Assembly (NCBI GenBank): GCA_964509205.1
Contig: CAZDVW010000009.1
Span: 1-64,000 of the forward strand
DNA length: 64,000 nucleotides
Reading direction: 5' to 3'
Source of the DNA: Duodenibacillus sp964509205
GTDB lineage: Bacteria > Pseudomonadota > Gammaproteobacteria > Burkholderiales > Burkholderiaceae_F
The notes below the pieces were generated by a model, which saw nothing but the letters and a program-made list of their open reading frames with translations, did not search any database and was not told the DNA's origin. Within the stretch, counting starts at the first letter, position 1. Every line of letters starts with the position of its first letter. The translations under genes were made by a program, and so were the position numbers. Shown here piece by piece: positions 43,038 to 52,288 of this stretch.

Positions 43038-43889
43038 ATGATGCTGCAATTCACAAAAATGCAGGGAGCAGGAAACGATTTCATCGTTTTGGATGCGACA
43101 CGGCAGAAGTTTGTTTTGGGTAGCAAAGACATCCAAAGACTGGCTGATCGGCACTATGGCATTGGTTTTGATCAACTCCTTGTGGTTGAGCCGAGTTCTC
43201 GTGCAGATGCGGATTTTAAATACCGCATTTTCAATGCAGACGGAGCTGAGGTTCAGATGTGCGGCAACGGGGCGCGTTGTTTTGCTGTGTTTGTTTATTC
43301 ACACGGGCTCACGCTGAAACGTCGCATTCGCGTCGAAACGTTGGCAGGCATTATTGAGCCGGAGATACTTGAGGACGGTACCGTTCGCGTGGACATGGGG
43401 CGTGCCTGTTTTGACAGTAAGAAAGTGCCGTTTCTTTCCGATGACTTTGAATCGGAAGCACAACCTGGCGGAGCGGCTCTTTATCGGACAAAAATTGGAT
43501 CAGAGATCGTTCAATTTGGTGTTGTAAGCATGGGTAATCCGCACGCAGTCTGTTTTGTAGACGAGGCGGAAACCGTCGACATTGAGAAATACGGTTTTGC
43601 TTTGCAACACTCTGGGGCTTTCCCCGAAGGCGTGAACGTAGGTTTTTTGCAGGTTTTATCGCGGACCGAAGCCGTACTGCGCGTTTACGAGCGAGGTGTC
43701 GGCGAGACGTTAGCTTGCGGTACGGGAGCTTGTGCGGCTTTTTCGTTGGCTAATCGGTGCGGTTTTTTGTCTTCTAGAGCGACGATGCATATGCGCGGAG
43801 GGGATCTTGTTGGCGAACTTTCCATCAATTCGCACATATTTTTAAGCGGTCCGGCTGTCTGCGTTTTCGAGGGATCTGTTCAGATTTAG
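43038..43889 (+). CDS. dapF: Diaminopimelate epimerase
   Basis: A 283-residue enzyme that interconverts LL- and meso-diaminopimelate for lysine and peptidoglycan. Both catalytic cysteines are visible: C75 in VQMCGNGARCF and the one in GETLACGTGACAAF. The N-terminal MQGAGNDFIVLDA is typical. Two ATGs stand in tandem. It lies 5 bases after the second acyltransferase. Confidence 0.97.
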   Translation: MMLQFTKMQGAGNDFIVLDATRQKFVLGSKDIQRLADRHYGIGFDQLLVVEPSSRADADFKYRIFNADGAEVQMCGNGARCFAVFVYSHGLTLKRRIRVETLAGIIEPEILEDGTVRVDMGRACFDSKKVPFLSDDFESEAQPGGAALYRTKIGSEIVQFGVVSMGNPHAVCFVDEAETVDIEKYGFALQHSGAFPEGVNVGFLQVLSRTEAVLRVYERGVGETLACGTGACAAFSLANRCGFLSSRATMHMRGGDLVGELSINSHIFLSGPAVCVFEGSVQI

Positions 43890-43901
43890 GGAAGGAAAAG
43901 A

Positions 43902-45116
43902 ATGATTGATGTTGTTCTGAAAAAAGGAAAGGAGAAGAGTCTTTTAAGACGTCATCCGTGGGTCTATGACACGGCGATTGCACGCATCAAGGGGGAACCC
44001 CTGAGCGGAGATTTCGTGCGCGTTGTTTCGGCCTCAGGAGACGTTTTAGGCATCGGCGGATTTTCTCCTCAATCAACATTGCGTGTTCGGATGTGGACTT
44101 TCGGTGCCTCTGAAAACGTTTTTTCTCCCGCATTTTTAGAGCAGCGCCTGCGTCAGGCTGTGTCTGCGAGGGAGTTTTTGAAGCAACGTACGAATGCTCG
44201 CCGTTTGGTTTTTGCTGAGGCGGATGCGATTCCCGGACTAGTTGTGGATCAGTACGGCGATTGGGTTGTGACACAGTTTCAGAGTGCTGCCGTCGAGAGC
44301 CACAGAGACGATATCGCAGCGCTTTTGATGAAAATAACGGGCGCCAGAGGGGTTTTTGATCGCTCGGATGCGGCAACGCGCAGACGAGAGGGGCTTGAAT
44401 TGCACACGGGAGTTCTGGCAGGCGAAGAGCCTCCTGAACGGATTGAGATTGTCGAGGACGGCGTGCGTTATGGCGTTGATGTGCGAAACGGACACAAAAC
44501 AGGGTTTTACATCGACCAGCGAGAAAGTCGGTTAGCTGCGCAGAACTTGGCTCGCGAGTTTCGCAAACAAAACGGACGCGGTCTGCGGGCGTTGAATTGT
44601 TTTTGTTACACAGGCGGATTTTCGCTGGCATTGATGGCGGGCGGAGCGGATGCCGTCGACAGTGTCGACAGTTCGGCAGAAGCTTTGTCTCAGGCGAAAT
44701 ACAATGCGCAGCTCAATGCCCTGTCTGAGGAATCAATGCAGTGGATTCAAGATGACGTGTTTGAGTTTTTGAGAAAAGCACGGGAGGCCGGAAAGAAGTA
44801 TGACGTGGTTATATTGGATCCTCCGAAATTCGCTTCGAGTCACTACCATGTCGAACGTGCAGCGAGGGCATACAAGGACATTAATCTCAACGGGATGCGG
44901 TTGTTGCCTTCGGGCGGACATCTTTTGACCTTTTCTTGCTCAGGTGCGATTGACGTTGATCTTTTTCAAAAGATCCTTGCCGGTGCCGTGTTTGACGCAG
45001 GAAGAAACGTATGGTCTGTTGATCGGTTCGGAGCTGGTGCAGATCATCCGCTTTTAATGACGTATCCTGAAGGGGAGTACTTGAAGGGGATGCATTTGGT
45101 GATGTGTTCCGATTAA
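43902..45116 (+). CDS. Class I SAM-dependent rRNA methyltransferase, RlmI type
   Basis: A 404-residue protein with an N-terminal PUA-like domain (KGKEKSLLRRHPWVYDTAIA), a linker beta-hairpin (NGHKTGFYIDQRESR) and a Rossmann methyltransferase domain with NCFCYTGGFSLALMAGGA and DPPKFASSHYHVERAARAYK. This layout matches RlmI, which makes m5C1962 in 23S rRNA. The usual PP-C cysteine in FSCSG is present. It is likely cotranscribed with dapF (12-base gap). Confidence 0.9.
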   Translation: MIDVVLKKGKEKSLLRRHPWVYDTAIARIKGEPLSGDFVRVVSASGDVLGIGGFSPQSTLRVRMWTFGASENVFSPAFLEQRLRQAVSAREFLKQRTNARRLVFAEADAIPGLVVDQYGDWVVTQFQSAAVESHRDDIAALLMKITGARGVFDRSDAATRRREGLELHTGVLAGEEPPERIEIVEDGVRYGVDVRNGHKTGFYIDQRESRLAAQNLAREFRKQNGRGLRALNCFCYTGGFSLALMAGGADAVDSVDSSAEALSQAKYNAQLNALSEESMQWIQDDVFEFLRKAREAGKKYDVVILDPPKFASSHYHVERAARAYKDINLNGMRLLPSGGHLLTFSCSGAIDVDLFQKILAGAVFDAGRNVWSVDRFGAGADHPLLMTYPEGEYLKGMHLVMCSD

Positions 45117-45137
45117 TTCAACTGAAAGTGGATAAAA

Positions 45138-46169
45138 ATGCAGGAAGATAATTTGGGATTAGGGCCGGAGCCGGAGATTCCCGTTACGATCTTGACCGGT
45201 TTTTTGGGTGCAGGAAAGACAACGCTTCTTAATAGTATTCTCTCAGAGGATCACCATCACAAGATTGCCGTTATCGAAAACGAGTTTGGAGAGACGGGCA
45301 TTGATAACGAACTGCTTGTTCAGAATGATAAAGAGCAGATCGTTCAAATGAATAACGGATGTATTTGTTGCACGATTCGCGGAGATTTGTCACGGATATT
45401 GACGGATCTGCGTCTCAGAAAGGACAGGGGCGAAATTGACTTTAACCGTGTCATCATTGAGACAACGGGCGTAGCCAATCCCGGTCCGGTTTGCCAAACA
45501 TTTTTTATGGACGATGCGATCGCATGTTTTTTCCGTTTGGACGGCGTTGTGACGATCGTTGATGCCAAGCATGGAAATAAAACACTCGATGAACAGCCTG
45601 AGGCAAAAGATCAGGTCGGATTTGCGGATCGGATTTTTGTTTCGAAAACGGATCTTGTAACACCCGAAGAGTTCGAGCAATTAAGGCAGCGCCTTGTTGC
45701 TATTAATCCGCGCGCTCCTATTGAGGCGGTGCATATGGGAGAAGTGGCCGTTGACAAGGTGTTGGATATCTATGGCTTTAATATGAACGACATTCTTGAG
45801 ATTGATCCGTCGTTTTTCTCTGCCGTTCATCCGCACCACCATATCGATGATGTCAAGGCATTTGTGTTTCAATCCGATAAGCCTATGCATCCGGTGCGCT
45901 TTGAGCAATACGTCCAAAGCCTTGTGGCTGTTTACGGACAAGATATGTTGCGCTACAAGGGAGTTCTTTACTTTCGAGAAACAAGCCGACGCGTGGTCTT
46001 TCAAGGTGTTCACATGGTCTTTAGCGCAGATGCGTTGGGAGAGTGGGGAGAGAAAAAACCTGAGAACAAAGTCGTGATTATCGGACGCAATCTTCCGAGC
46101 GAGGCTATTGTGAAAGGCTTCGAAAGTTGTCTTGCTGCACCTGACGAACCGCTTGTCAGTGCGATGTAG
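45138..46169 (+). CDS. CobW/COG0523-family GTPase (putative metal chaperone)
   Basis: A 343-residue G3E GTPase with Walker A GFLGAGKT (21-28), a HHH patch at 39-41 and the metal-binding CxCC of the family (C75, C77, C78 in NNGCICC). A HPHHHIDDVKAF cluster precedes the C-terminal CobW domain. Members deliver zinc or cobalt to enzymes (YjiA, ZNG1, CobW). No cobalamin genes or Zur site are near, so zinc is the default guess. Confidence 0.88.
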   Translation: MQEDNLGLGPEPEIPVTILTGFLGAGKTTLLNSILSEDHHHKIAVIENEFGETGIDNELLVQNDKEQIVQMNNGCICCTIRGDLSRILTDLRLRKDRGEIDFNRVIIETTGVANPGPVCQTFFMDDAIACFFRLDGVVTIVDAKHGNKTLDEQPEAKDQVGFADRIFVSKTDLVTPEEFEQLRQRLVAINPRAPIEAVHMGEVAVDKVLDIYGFNMNDILEIDPSFFSAVHPHHHIDDVKAFVFQSDKPMHPVRFEQYVQSLVAVYGQDMLRYKGVLYFRETSRRVVFQGVHMVFSADALGEWGEKKPENKVVIIGRNLPSEAIVKGFESCLAAPDEPLVSAM

Positions 46170-46177
46170 GAGAAAAA

Positions 46178-46783
46178 ATGCTTTTGTCTGGGACAGATCC
46201 GCGTATTGCACGATTGACGGAGATTTTTTCAAGTCTTCCCGGCCTCGGGCCGCGTTCGGCATCTCGGCTTGTGACGGATCTTTTAACAACGCGGCTGGAT
46301 TTGGCACAGGACCTCCTGAACGCGCTGGACGATACGATTCCAAAAGTCAGACACTGCCGGTGTTGCAATACGCTGTGCACAGAGGAAATTTGCCCGATCT
46401 GCGCCAAGTCTGATCGGGACAAATCTGTTATCTGTGTTGTTGAAACGCCAGCAGATATGGCGGCCATTGAGGAGTCTGTCTCTTACGGCGGAAGTTATTT
46501 TGTCCTGATGGGGCGCGTCAATCCGTTAAAGGGGATAGGGCCGGAAGATTTGGGAGTGCACAAACTGCTTGAACGCATTGTGAATGACGGCGTGCGTGAA
46601 GTTGTTTTGGCAACGAGTTACACAGCGGAGGGAGAAACGACGGCGCACATGATTGCGGGGTTGTTGAAAAAACAAATTCCTTCTGTGCGCGTGACACGTT
46701 TGTCCAAAGGGATACCGGCAGGCGTTGAAGTCGAATACACAGATCCGGCTACGTTGTCTGCCGCTGTTTTAGGGCGACGGTAG
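46178..46783 (+). CDS. recR: Recombination protein RecR
   Basis: A 201-residue protein with HhH (LPGLGPRSASRLVTDLL), a C4 zinc finger region (C60 to C75, CRCCNTLCTEEICPIC) and a Toprim domain with VVETPADMAAIEES. It works with RecF and RecO in gap repair. In many bacteria recR lies next to dnaX-ybaB; here it follows the CobW-type GTPase by 8 bases. Confidence 0.97.
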   Translation: MLLSGTDPRIARLTEIFSSLPGLGPRSASRLVTDLLTTRLDLAQDLLNALDDTIPKVRHCRCCNTLCTEEICPICAKSDRDKSVICVVETPADMAAIEESVSYGGSYFVLMGRVNPLKGIGPEDLGVHKLLERIVNDGVREVVLATSYTAEGETTAHMIAGLLKKQIPSVRVTRLSKGIPAGVEVEYTDPATLSAAVLGRR

Positions 46784-46863
46784 CAGGGTTATCTTCCTGT
46801 TGTCTGCGTGTTATCCTCTTCCCTTGGAAAATGATTTTTTCAGAAGCAGGAGGCAGGAGTTTT

Positions 46864-48132
46864 ATGACGGAAAATTTGCAACACGAAGGAGCAACTTTTT
46901 GTAAGACAGTCTTTGATACTGTTCGTGAAATGAGCGCGGACGGTCAAGGGGTCACTCGTCAGGGATACGGCAAGGTCGAATGCCAGGTTATCGAGTATTT
47001 GAAAAGTGTCGGTCGTGAGCTGAATCTCGAAATCACGGATGACGCAGCAGGCAATGTTTGGATGCGGTTTCCGGGTAAAGATCCGTCGCTTCCGGCTTTT
47101 GTCTCAGGCAGCCACGCAGACTCTGTTCCTGAAGGCGGCAATTATGACGGACTCGCAGGCGTCACAGCCGCTTTGGCTGTCGCTTGGTGGATGCGCCGTA
47201 CGGGTTACACACCGAAGCGTGATTATGTTGTTCTTGTCATGCGTTGTGAAGAGTCAAGTTTCTTTGGAAAAGCCTATATCGGTTCTTTGGCTTTTACCGG
47301 TCAGCTGACCACGAATGAAACAAGTTTAAAGCACCGTACGGAAGACAAGACTCTCGGTGATTTTATGGCTTCCTGCGGCATTGACGTGGCGAAAATTACC
47401 TCCGGAGTTCCGCTTGTTGATCTGAAGAAAATCGCTGCCTTTGTCGAATTACACATTGAGCAAGGCCCGACGCTTGACAGTTCAAAAACGGAGCGTGTCG
47501 GAATCGTCACGGGCATTCGCGGCAATGTGCGGCACAAAGCAGTTCGCTGCATCGGACAGACGGCACATTCAGGGGCCGTTGACAAGCCGTTCAGACACGA
47601 TGCCGTAATGGCTACAGCAGAATTGATTCATTGCATGGATAAACACTGGGATGAGTGGCTTGCCAAAGGAGAGGATTTGGTCTTTACGATCGGAGTGCTG
47701 AAGACGGCGCCGACGGCTGCCATTACCGTGGTTCCCGGCGAGACAACGTTTTCCGTTGACATGCGCAGTCTCAGCCTCGATACGGTCAAGCGTTTTGAGA
47801 CCTTGATGCGGGAAGAAGCTGACCGAATTGCTCAAAAGCGCGGCGTGAAGTTTGAATTCGATCGCCTGTTGGTTACAAGTCCTGCCGGCGTTGATGCTGC
47901 ATTAAGTGAGAAACTGGCTTTGACAGCTCAGAAGTGCGGCATCCCCGTTAAGCGGCTTGCAAGCGGCGCCGGGCATGATTCAGCCGTGATCGGCAATAAG
48001 GGCGTTCCGGTTGCAATGATCTTTGTAGCGAACCAGAACGGCTCGCACAATCCGCACGAAACAATGAAATTGGAAGATTTCATGATTGGGGCGGAATTGC
48101 TCTGGAGAATGGTTGAACACTTTGATTTGTGA
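46864..48132 (+). CDS. Zn-dependent amidohydrolase, N-carbamoyl-amino-acid hydrolase/allantoate amidohydrolase type (M20)
   Basis: A 422-residue enzyme of the hydantoinase/carbamoylase family within M20. Metal-site segments are SGSHADSVPEGGNYDGLAGV, MRCEESSFFGKAYIGS and VELHIEQGPTLDSS, and GHDSAVIGNKGVPVAMIFV is near the C terminus. It likely opens carbamoyl or allantoate substrates. I chose ATG 46864 because GGAGGCAGGAG precedes it. No allantoin or hydantoin genes are adjacent, so the substrate is open. Confidence 0.87.
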   Translation: MTENLQHEGATFCKTVFDTVREMSADGQGVTRQGYGKVECQVIEYLKSVGRELNLEITDDAAGNVWMRFPGKDPSLPAFVSGSHADSVPEGGNYDGLAGVTAALAVAWWMRRTGYTPKRDYVVLVMRCEESSFFGKAYIGSLAFTGQLTTNETSLKHRTEDKTLGDFMASCGIDVAKITSGVPLVDLKKIAAFVELHIEQGPTLDSSKTERVGIVTGIRGNVRHKAVRCIGQTAHSGAVDKPFRHDAVMATAELIHCMDKHWDEWLAKGEDLVFTIGVLKTAPTAAITVVPGETTFSVDMRSLSLDTVKRFETLMREEADRIAQKRGVKFEFDRLLVTSPAGVDAALSEKLALTAQKCGIPVKRLASGAGHDSAVIGNKGVPVAMIFVANQNGSHNPHETMKLEDFMIGAELLWRMVEHFDL

Positions 48133-48143
48133 TGCTGAGGATG

Positions 48144-48187
48144 TTGAGAGTTCCTGTCATGCGGATGGTCTGCCGGCAGGATCTCAA
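48144..48187. repeat. Imperfect inverted repeat downstream of the carbamoylase
   Basis: TTGAGA/TCTCAA and TCCTG/CAGGA form a stem with a two-base bulge (48144-48156 with 48177-48187). The palindrome CTGCCGGCAG (48170-48179) overlaps it. No gene is visible between 48133 and 48361. Confidence 0.5.
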
Positions 48188-48235
48188 TGCCCACGTTTCA
48201 ATCGGGTGAAAATTCATCTGGCTCGGAGCGTCAAG

Positions 48236-48273
48236 AAGCTCGCCTTCCTCGTCAAGGCGGGCTTTCTCTTTCT
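48236..48273 (+). terminator. Rho-independent terminator downstream of the carbamoylase
   Basis: GCTCGCCTT and AAGGCGGGC form a stem (48238-48246 with 48254-48262, one G-T pair), followed by TTTCTCTTTCTT on the plus strand. Confidence 0.75.
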
Positions 48274-48361
48274 TAGGAGCCCTCAGTCAGGACATAGCGA
48301 CTGGCGGTACCGGCACATGCGGAATTGAGGTCTTTGTATGAGACAGCTGCAGTCTGAAAGG

Positions 48362-49405
48362 TTAATTCCCGGCGAAAAGATCTTTCGGAAGTTGGGCGGC
48401 TGATGGCTCGATAAGACCGAAGTGTTTGTAGGCCGTAGCTGTGGCCATGCGGCCGCGTTGCGTGCGCTGAATTAATCCGTTTTGGATCAAATAAGGTTCG
48501 ATGACGTCCTCAAGTGTTTCTCGATCTTCTCCGAGTGCGCTGGCAAGGTTGTCGATTCCAACGGGGCCTCCGGAGAATTTTTCCAGGATAATTCTGAGAA
48601 ACTTTCGGTCAACGGAGTCGAGCCCTAACTTGTCGACATCGAGCATTTTCAGTGCGGCATCAGCGATGTCTCTCGATACGATCCCGTTTCCCTTAACCTG
48701 CGCGAAATCACGAACACGACGCAACAGCCTGTTTGCTACGCGCGGAGTCCCTCGAGACCGATGCGCAATTTCACGTGCGCCGTCTTCATCAATTTCGACT
48801 CCGAGCAGTCCGGCTGAGCGTTTGACGATGTTCATGAGTTCTGTCGTCGAGTAAAACTGCAACTGATTGACGATGCCGAAACGGGCTCTCAACGGATTCG
48901 TAAGCGCACCGGCTCGCGTTGTCGCTCCAATAAGGGTAAAGGGCGGAAGATCAATTTTGATGGAACGAGCTGCCGGTCCTTCGCCGATCATGATGTCGAT
49001 TTGATAGTCTTCCAAGGCGGGGTAAAGAATCTCCTCAACGACCGGACTTAAACGATGAATCTCATCGATAAAAAGGACGTCATTCTTTTCGAGGTTCGTG
49101 AGGATGGCTGCAAGATCCCCCGGGCGTTCCAGAACGGGGCCGGATGTTTGTCTCAGATTGACTCCCATTTCGTGGGCGATGATGTGGGCGAGTGTTGTTT
49201 TGCCCAGCCCGGGAGGTCCGAAAACAAGCAAGTGATCAAGTGCTTCACCACGTTGTTTGGCAGCGGATATAAAGATCGAAAGTTGCTCTTTGATGGCACT
49301 TTGCCCCACATAGTCCGACAGTTTTAGCGGACGAAGTGCCCGATCGATTGTCTCTTCCTTTTGGTTACTTGCTTCGCCTGCAATAATGCGTTCAACGTTT
49401 TGCAT
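48362..49405 (-). CDS. ruvB: Holliday junction branch-migration ATPase RuvB
   Basis: A 347-residue AAA+ motor. Features are LRPLKLSDYVGQ, Walker A FGPPGLGKTTLAHIIAHEM, FIDEIHRLSPVVEE and ATTRAGALTNPLRARFG, with a C-terminal winged helix (GLIQRTQRGRMATATAY). It drives branch migration with RuvA. It ends the nadK-recN-ruvC-ruvA-ruvB run. Confidence 0.98.
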   Translation of the reverse strand: MQNVERIIAGEASNQKEETIDRALRPLKLSDYVGQSAIKEQLSIFISAAKQRGEALDHLLVFGPPGLGKTTLAHIIAHEMGVNLRQTSGPVLERPGDLAAILTNLEKNDVLFIDEIHRLSPVVEEILYPALEDYQIDIMIGEGPAARSIKIDLPPFTLIGATTRAGALTNPLRARFGIVNQLQFYSTTELMNIVKRSAGLLGVEIDEDGAREIAHRSRGTPRVANRLLRRVRDFAQVKGNGIVSRDIADAALKMLDVDKLGLDSVDRKFLRIILEKFSGGPVGIDNLASALGEDRETLEDVIEPYLIQNGLIQRTQRGRMATATAYKHFGLIEPSAAQLPKDLFAGN

Positions 49406-49432
49406 AAGTTCCTCACCTTGATCGGACAGTCG

Positions 49433-50011
49433 CTATTTTGACAGGCGTTTGAGTGCTTCGCGAATTCCGTCGTTGACGCTGATGTCGGCGGCGAGTTCCT
49501 TAACGGCTTGCAGAGCCTCTCGTTCGGAGTAACCGAGAGAAATTAAAGCACTTGTGATGTCGGCTTTCGTACTGTTGGAAGGAGAAATCGTATTTTCAAT
49601 GCCGAAAGTTTCATTGAGTTTTCCTTTCAGTTCCAGCACGATGCGTTCTGCTGTTTTCTTCCCGATTCCGGGGATTCGCGTCAGGAGACCTGACTCTTGT
49701 TCGGAAACAGCCTGGGAAAGCATCTGCGGAGAAATGCCTGAGAGAATCGAGAGAGCGATTTTGGGGCCAATGCCTGAAATGCGGACAAGGAGTCGAAAGA
49801 GCGCGCGCTCATTTTTGGAGAAGAACCCATAAAGGAGCTGCGCATCCTCTCGCACGGAAAAATGGGTGAAAAGCGTTACCTCTTCACCGATTTCAGGCAA
49901 GTTGTACAGAGTCGACATGGGAACATAAATTTCGTAACCGATGCCGTTTACATCCACAAGAATCTGTGGCGGATTTTTCTCAAGCAGGCGACCGTGAATT
50001 CTTCCGATCAT
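49433..50011 (-). CDS. ruvA: Holliday junction DNA-binding protein RuvA
   Basis: A 192-residue protein with OB-fold domain I (MIGRIHGRLLEKNPPQILVD), domain II HhH motifs (RISGIGPKIALSIL, RIPGIGKKTAERIVLELKGK) and C-terminal domain III that binds RuvB. The start at 50011 overlaps the ruvC stop by 4 bases; the longer in-frame extension is inside ruvC. Confidence 0.97.
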   Translation of the reverse strand: MIGRIHGRLLEKNPPQILVDVNGIGYEIYVPMSTLYNLPEIGEEVTLFTHFSVREDAQLLYGFFSKNERALFRLLVRISGIGPKIALSILSGISPQMLSQAVSEQESGLLTRIPGIGKKTAERIVLELKGKLNETFGIENTISPSNSTKADITSALISLGYSEREALQAVKELAADISVNDGIREALKRLSK

Positions 50012-50610
50012 GGTTTTTCTCTGGTTTGAATAAATTTTTCCCAAGCAGTGCGGCAAGAGCCGTGAACGCGGCCGGCCGACTTGACGGGCTGTTGCGCAGT
50101 TGCGGCTTTGAGTTGCTGCATTTTCATGGTGTGCGCACACGTCAATGCGCAAGCCAATGCATCAGCGGCATCCGGCTGAAGAACTGTGTTTAACTGAAGC
50201 AATCTTGCGACCATGGACTGCACTTGAAGTTTACTCGCACGTCCTGTTCCGACAATGGAATTTTTGATGTTTGTCGCACTGAATTCTTCAACGCGCAGTC
50301 CTTTGCTTGCAAGGCAGGCAAGTGCTGCACCGCGAGCCTGCCCCAGAAGCAGAGTCGTTTTCGGGTTGGTGTTAAGAAAAATAATTTCTGCCGCCGCCTG
50401 AGAGGGGTGTGTTTCTTCAACAATTCGAGCCAGTTGCTCGTGGATAAATCCCAATCTGGCAGAAAGTTCTCCTTTCGGAACATGGATACATCCTGCCGTT
50501 ACAAACACGGTGGAATCACCTGTTACGTCAATCACACCGAAGCCGGTGTGATTAAGTCCCGGATCAATGCCGAGAATGCGGATTTGCTTCGATGCAAAGG
50601 GCTCTGCCAC
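50008..50610 (-). CDS. ruvC: Holliday junction resolvase RuvC
   Basis: A 200-residue endonuclease that cuts Holliday junctions. The acidic sites are ILGIDPGLNHTGFGVID (first aspartate), the glutamate in AAAEIIFLNTNPKTTLLLG, and the aspartates in QPDAADALACAL. I chose GTG 50610 because GGAGG stands 9 bases upstream and homology begins shortly after. It lies 4 bases after recN. Confidence 0.96.
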   Translation of the reverse strand: MAEPFASKQIRILGIDPGLNHTGFGVIDVTGDSTVFVTAGCIHVPKGELSARLGFIHEQLARIVEETHPSQAAAEIIFLNTNPKTTLLLGQARGAALACLASKGLRVEEFSATNIKNSIVGTGRASKLQVQSMVARLLQLNTVLQPDAADALACALTCAHTMKMQQLKAATAQQPVKSAGRVHGSCRTAWEKFIQTREKP

Positions 50611-50614
50611 TGGA

Positions 50615-52285
50615 CTAATCCTCCTTGAACAGAGAGGAGGATCCGAGCATTTCTGAGGCGGCCTTCTTTGTGGATTCAGTAATTTGTATTCCGCCGAGCA
50701 TACGGGCGACTTCGTCAATGCGTTCTTGATCGTTCAAGATCCGAAGAGAACTTCTTGTTACGCCGTTGACAGTGCTTTTTGTTACTTGCCACTGAGTGTC
50801 TGCACAAGCAGCCACTTGCGGCAGATGTGTGACGCAAAGTACTTGTCGGGATTGCCCGAGATGTTTAAGCAACTTTCCGACGACTTCAGCAACAGCCCCG
50901 CCGATGCCGCTGTCAACTTCGTCGAAAATCAAGGTTTCAAACGGAGTCAGGGAGGCTGTGATGACGGCAATGGCCAAAGAAATTCTTGCCATTTCTCCGC
51001 CGGAGGCTACTTTGGAAAGCGGTCTCGGCGTTGTTCCTGCGTGACCGGAAACGAGAAATTCACATCGCTCTGTACCGCCGGACCATGGGTCGCAATCTTG
51101 CAGAATGATATGAAATTGACCGCCCTGCATGGCGAGTTTTTGCATTTGTTCGGAAACGGCGGTTGAGAGGGATTGCGCTGCGGTTTGCCTGAGACGTTTT
51201 AAAAGGGCCGCTTTCTCGAAGAACTCCTTTTTAGCGGCAATTTCTGCACTCTTCAGAGCCTCGATGTTTGTGGTTTCCTCAATTTCAGACAACCTGTTTT
51301 TTGTTTCTTTTCGGTAGGTGGCGAGCTCTTCCGGAGTGCGGTGAAATTTTTTCGAAAAACGCCAATAAGCATTCAATCGATCATTCAGTTCAGCAAGTCG
51401 TTCCTCGTTCAGAGAGCAGTGATCAAGGTGATGCTGTGCATCTCTTGCGATTTCATCAACGATTGAACTAGCCTGAGAAATCGCTTTTGCATACTCAGCA
51501 TAGACAGGGTCAAATTTTGCCGCATGCGCGAGTTGCGTTTCGGCGCGAGCGAGAAGGCCGGATGCATTCGTCTCTGCATCATTGAGGCATTCAAGAGCGC
51601 TTCTGACGTTTTCGGAAATGTCTGCAGCATTTGAAAGAACGGTTTGTTCAGCGCAAAGTTGTTCCCATTCTCCGTCTTTCGGATCCAGTTCGTCTAAGGC
51701 CTCATTGATCCAAACAAGGCGGTCAGCTTCGTTTTGCAGTTTTTCCTTGTCTTCCGTTGCCTGCGCCAGTTGCTGCAAAGCGGCCTGCCAAGCTTGCCAA
51801 GCACGGCGCACTTCCGTTAGCGGTTGGGAGACATTGGCATAACCGTCAAGCAAGCGAAGTTGGTAGGAGGACTTGAGAAGGAGTTGATGAGCATGCTGGC
51901 CGTGGATTCCTAAAAGTCTTTCTCCAAGCTCGTGCATTTGCCCGACGGCAACGGGTGTTCCGTTAATCCAGCAACGCGATCTTCCTTTCACATCCACTGT
52001 GCGGCGAAGAAGGACTGTGTCCGAAGCATCAATTTGGGCTTGTTCCAACCAAGTCTGAGCGAATTTTCCAAGCGAGAATTCAGCAGAGACCTCCGTTTTT
52101 TGCGCGCCTTCCCGAATCAAACCGATATCGCTTCGAGCCCCGAGAACAAATTCCAGAGCATCAATCAGGATGGATTTTCCGGCTCCTGTTTCTCCTGTCA
52201 GACACGTGAGCCCCTTGCCGGCTTCGACTGCAAGATTCTCGACGATGACGAAATCTTTGAGACTAAGGAGCGAGAGCATGGCCAA
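50615..52285 (-). CDS. recN: DNA repair protein RecN
   Basis: A 556-residue SMC-like ATPase. Walker A is GETGAGKSILIDALEFVLGA, a coiled-coil arm covers about 160-370, and the C-terminal ABC signature is KVASGGEMARISLAI followed by FDEVDSGIGG. RecN holds broken DNA ends together. The two ATGs at codons 1 and 3 are both possible starts. It follows nadK by 3 bases, the classic gene pair. Confidence 0.97.
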   Translation of the reverse strand: MAMLSLLSLKDFVIVENLAVEAGKGLTCLTGETGAGKSILIDALEFVLGARSDIGLIREGAQKTEVSAEFSLGKFAQTWLEQAQIDASDTVLLRRTVDVKGRSRCWINGTPVAVGQMHELGERLLGIHGQHAHQLLLKSSYQLRLLDGYANVSQPLTEVRRAWQAWQAALQQLAQATEDKEKLQNEADRLVWINEALDELDPKDGEWEQLCAEQTVLSNAADISENVRSALECLNDAETNASGLLARAETQLAHAAKFDPVYAEYAKAISQASSIVDEIARDAQHHLDHCSLNEERLAELNDRLNAYWRFSKKFHRTPEELATYRKETKNRLSEIEETTNIEALKSAEIAAKKEFFEKAALLKRLRQTAAQSLSTAVSEQMQKLAMQGGQFHIILQDCDPWSGGTERCEFLVSGHAGTTPRPLSKVASGGEMARISLAIAVITASLTPFETLIFDEVDSGIGGAVAEVVGKLLKHLGQSRQVLCVTHLPQVAACADTQWQVTKSTVNGVTRSSLRILNDQERIDEVARMLGGIQITESTKKAASEMLGSSSLFKED

Positions 52286-52288
52286 TAA

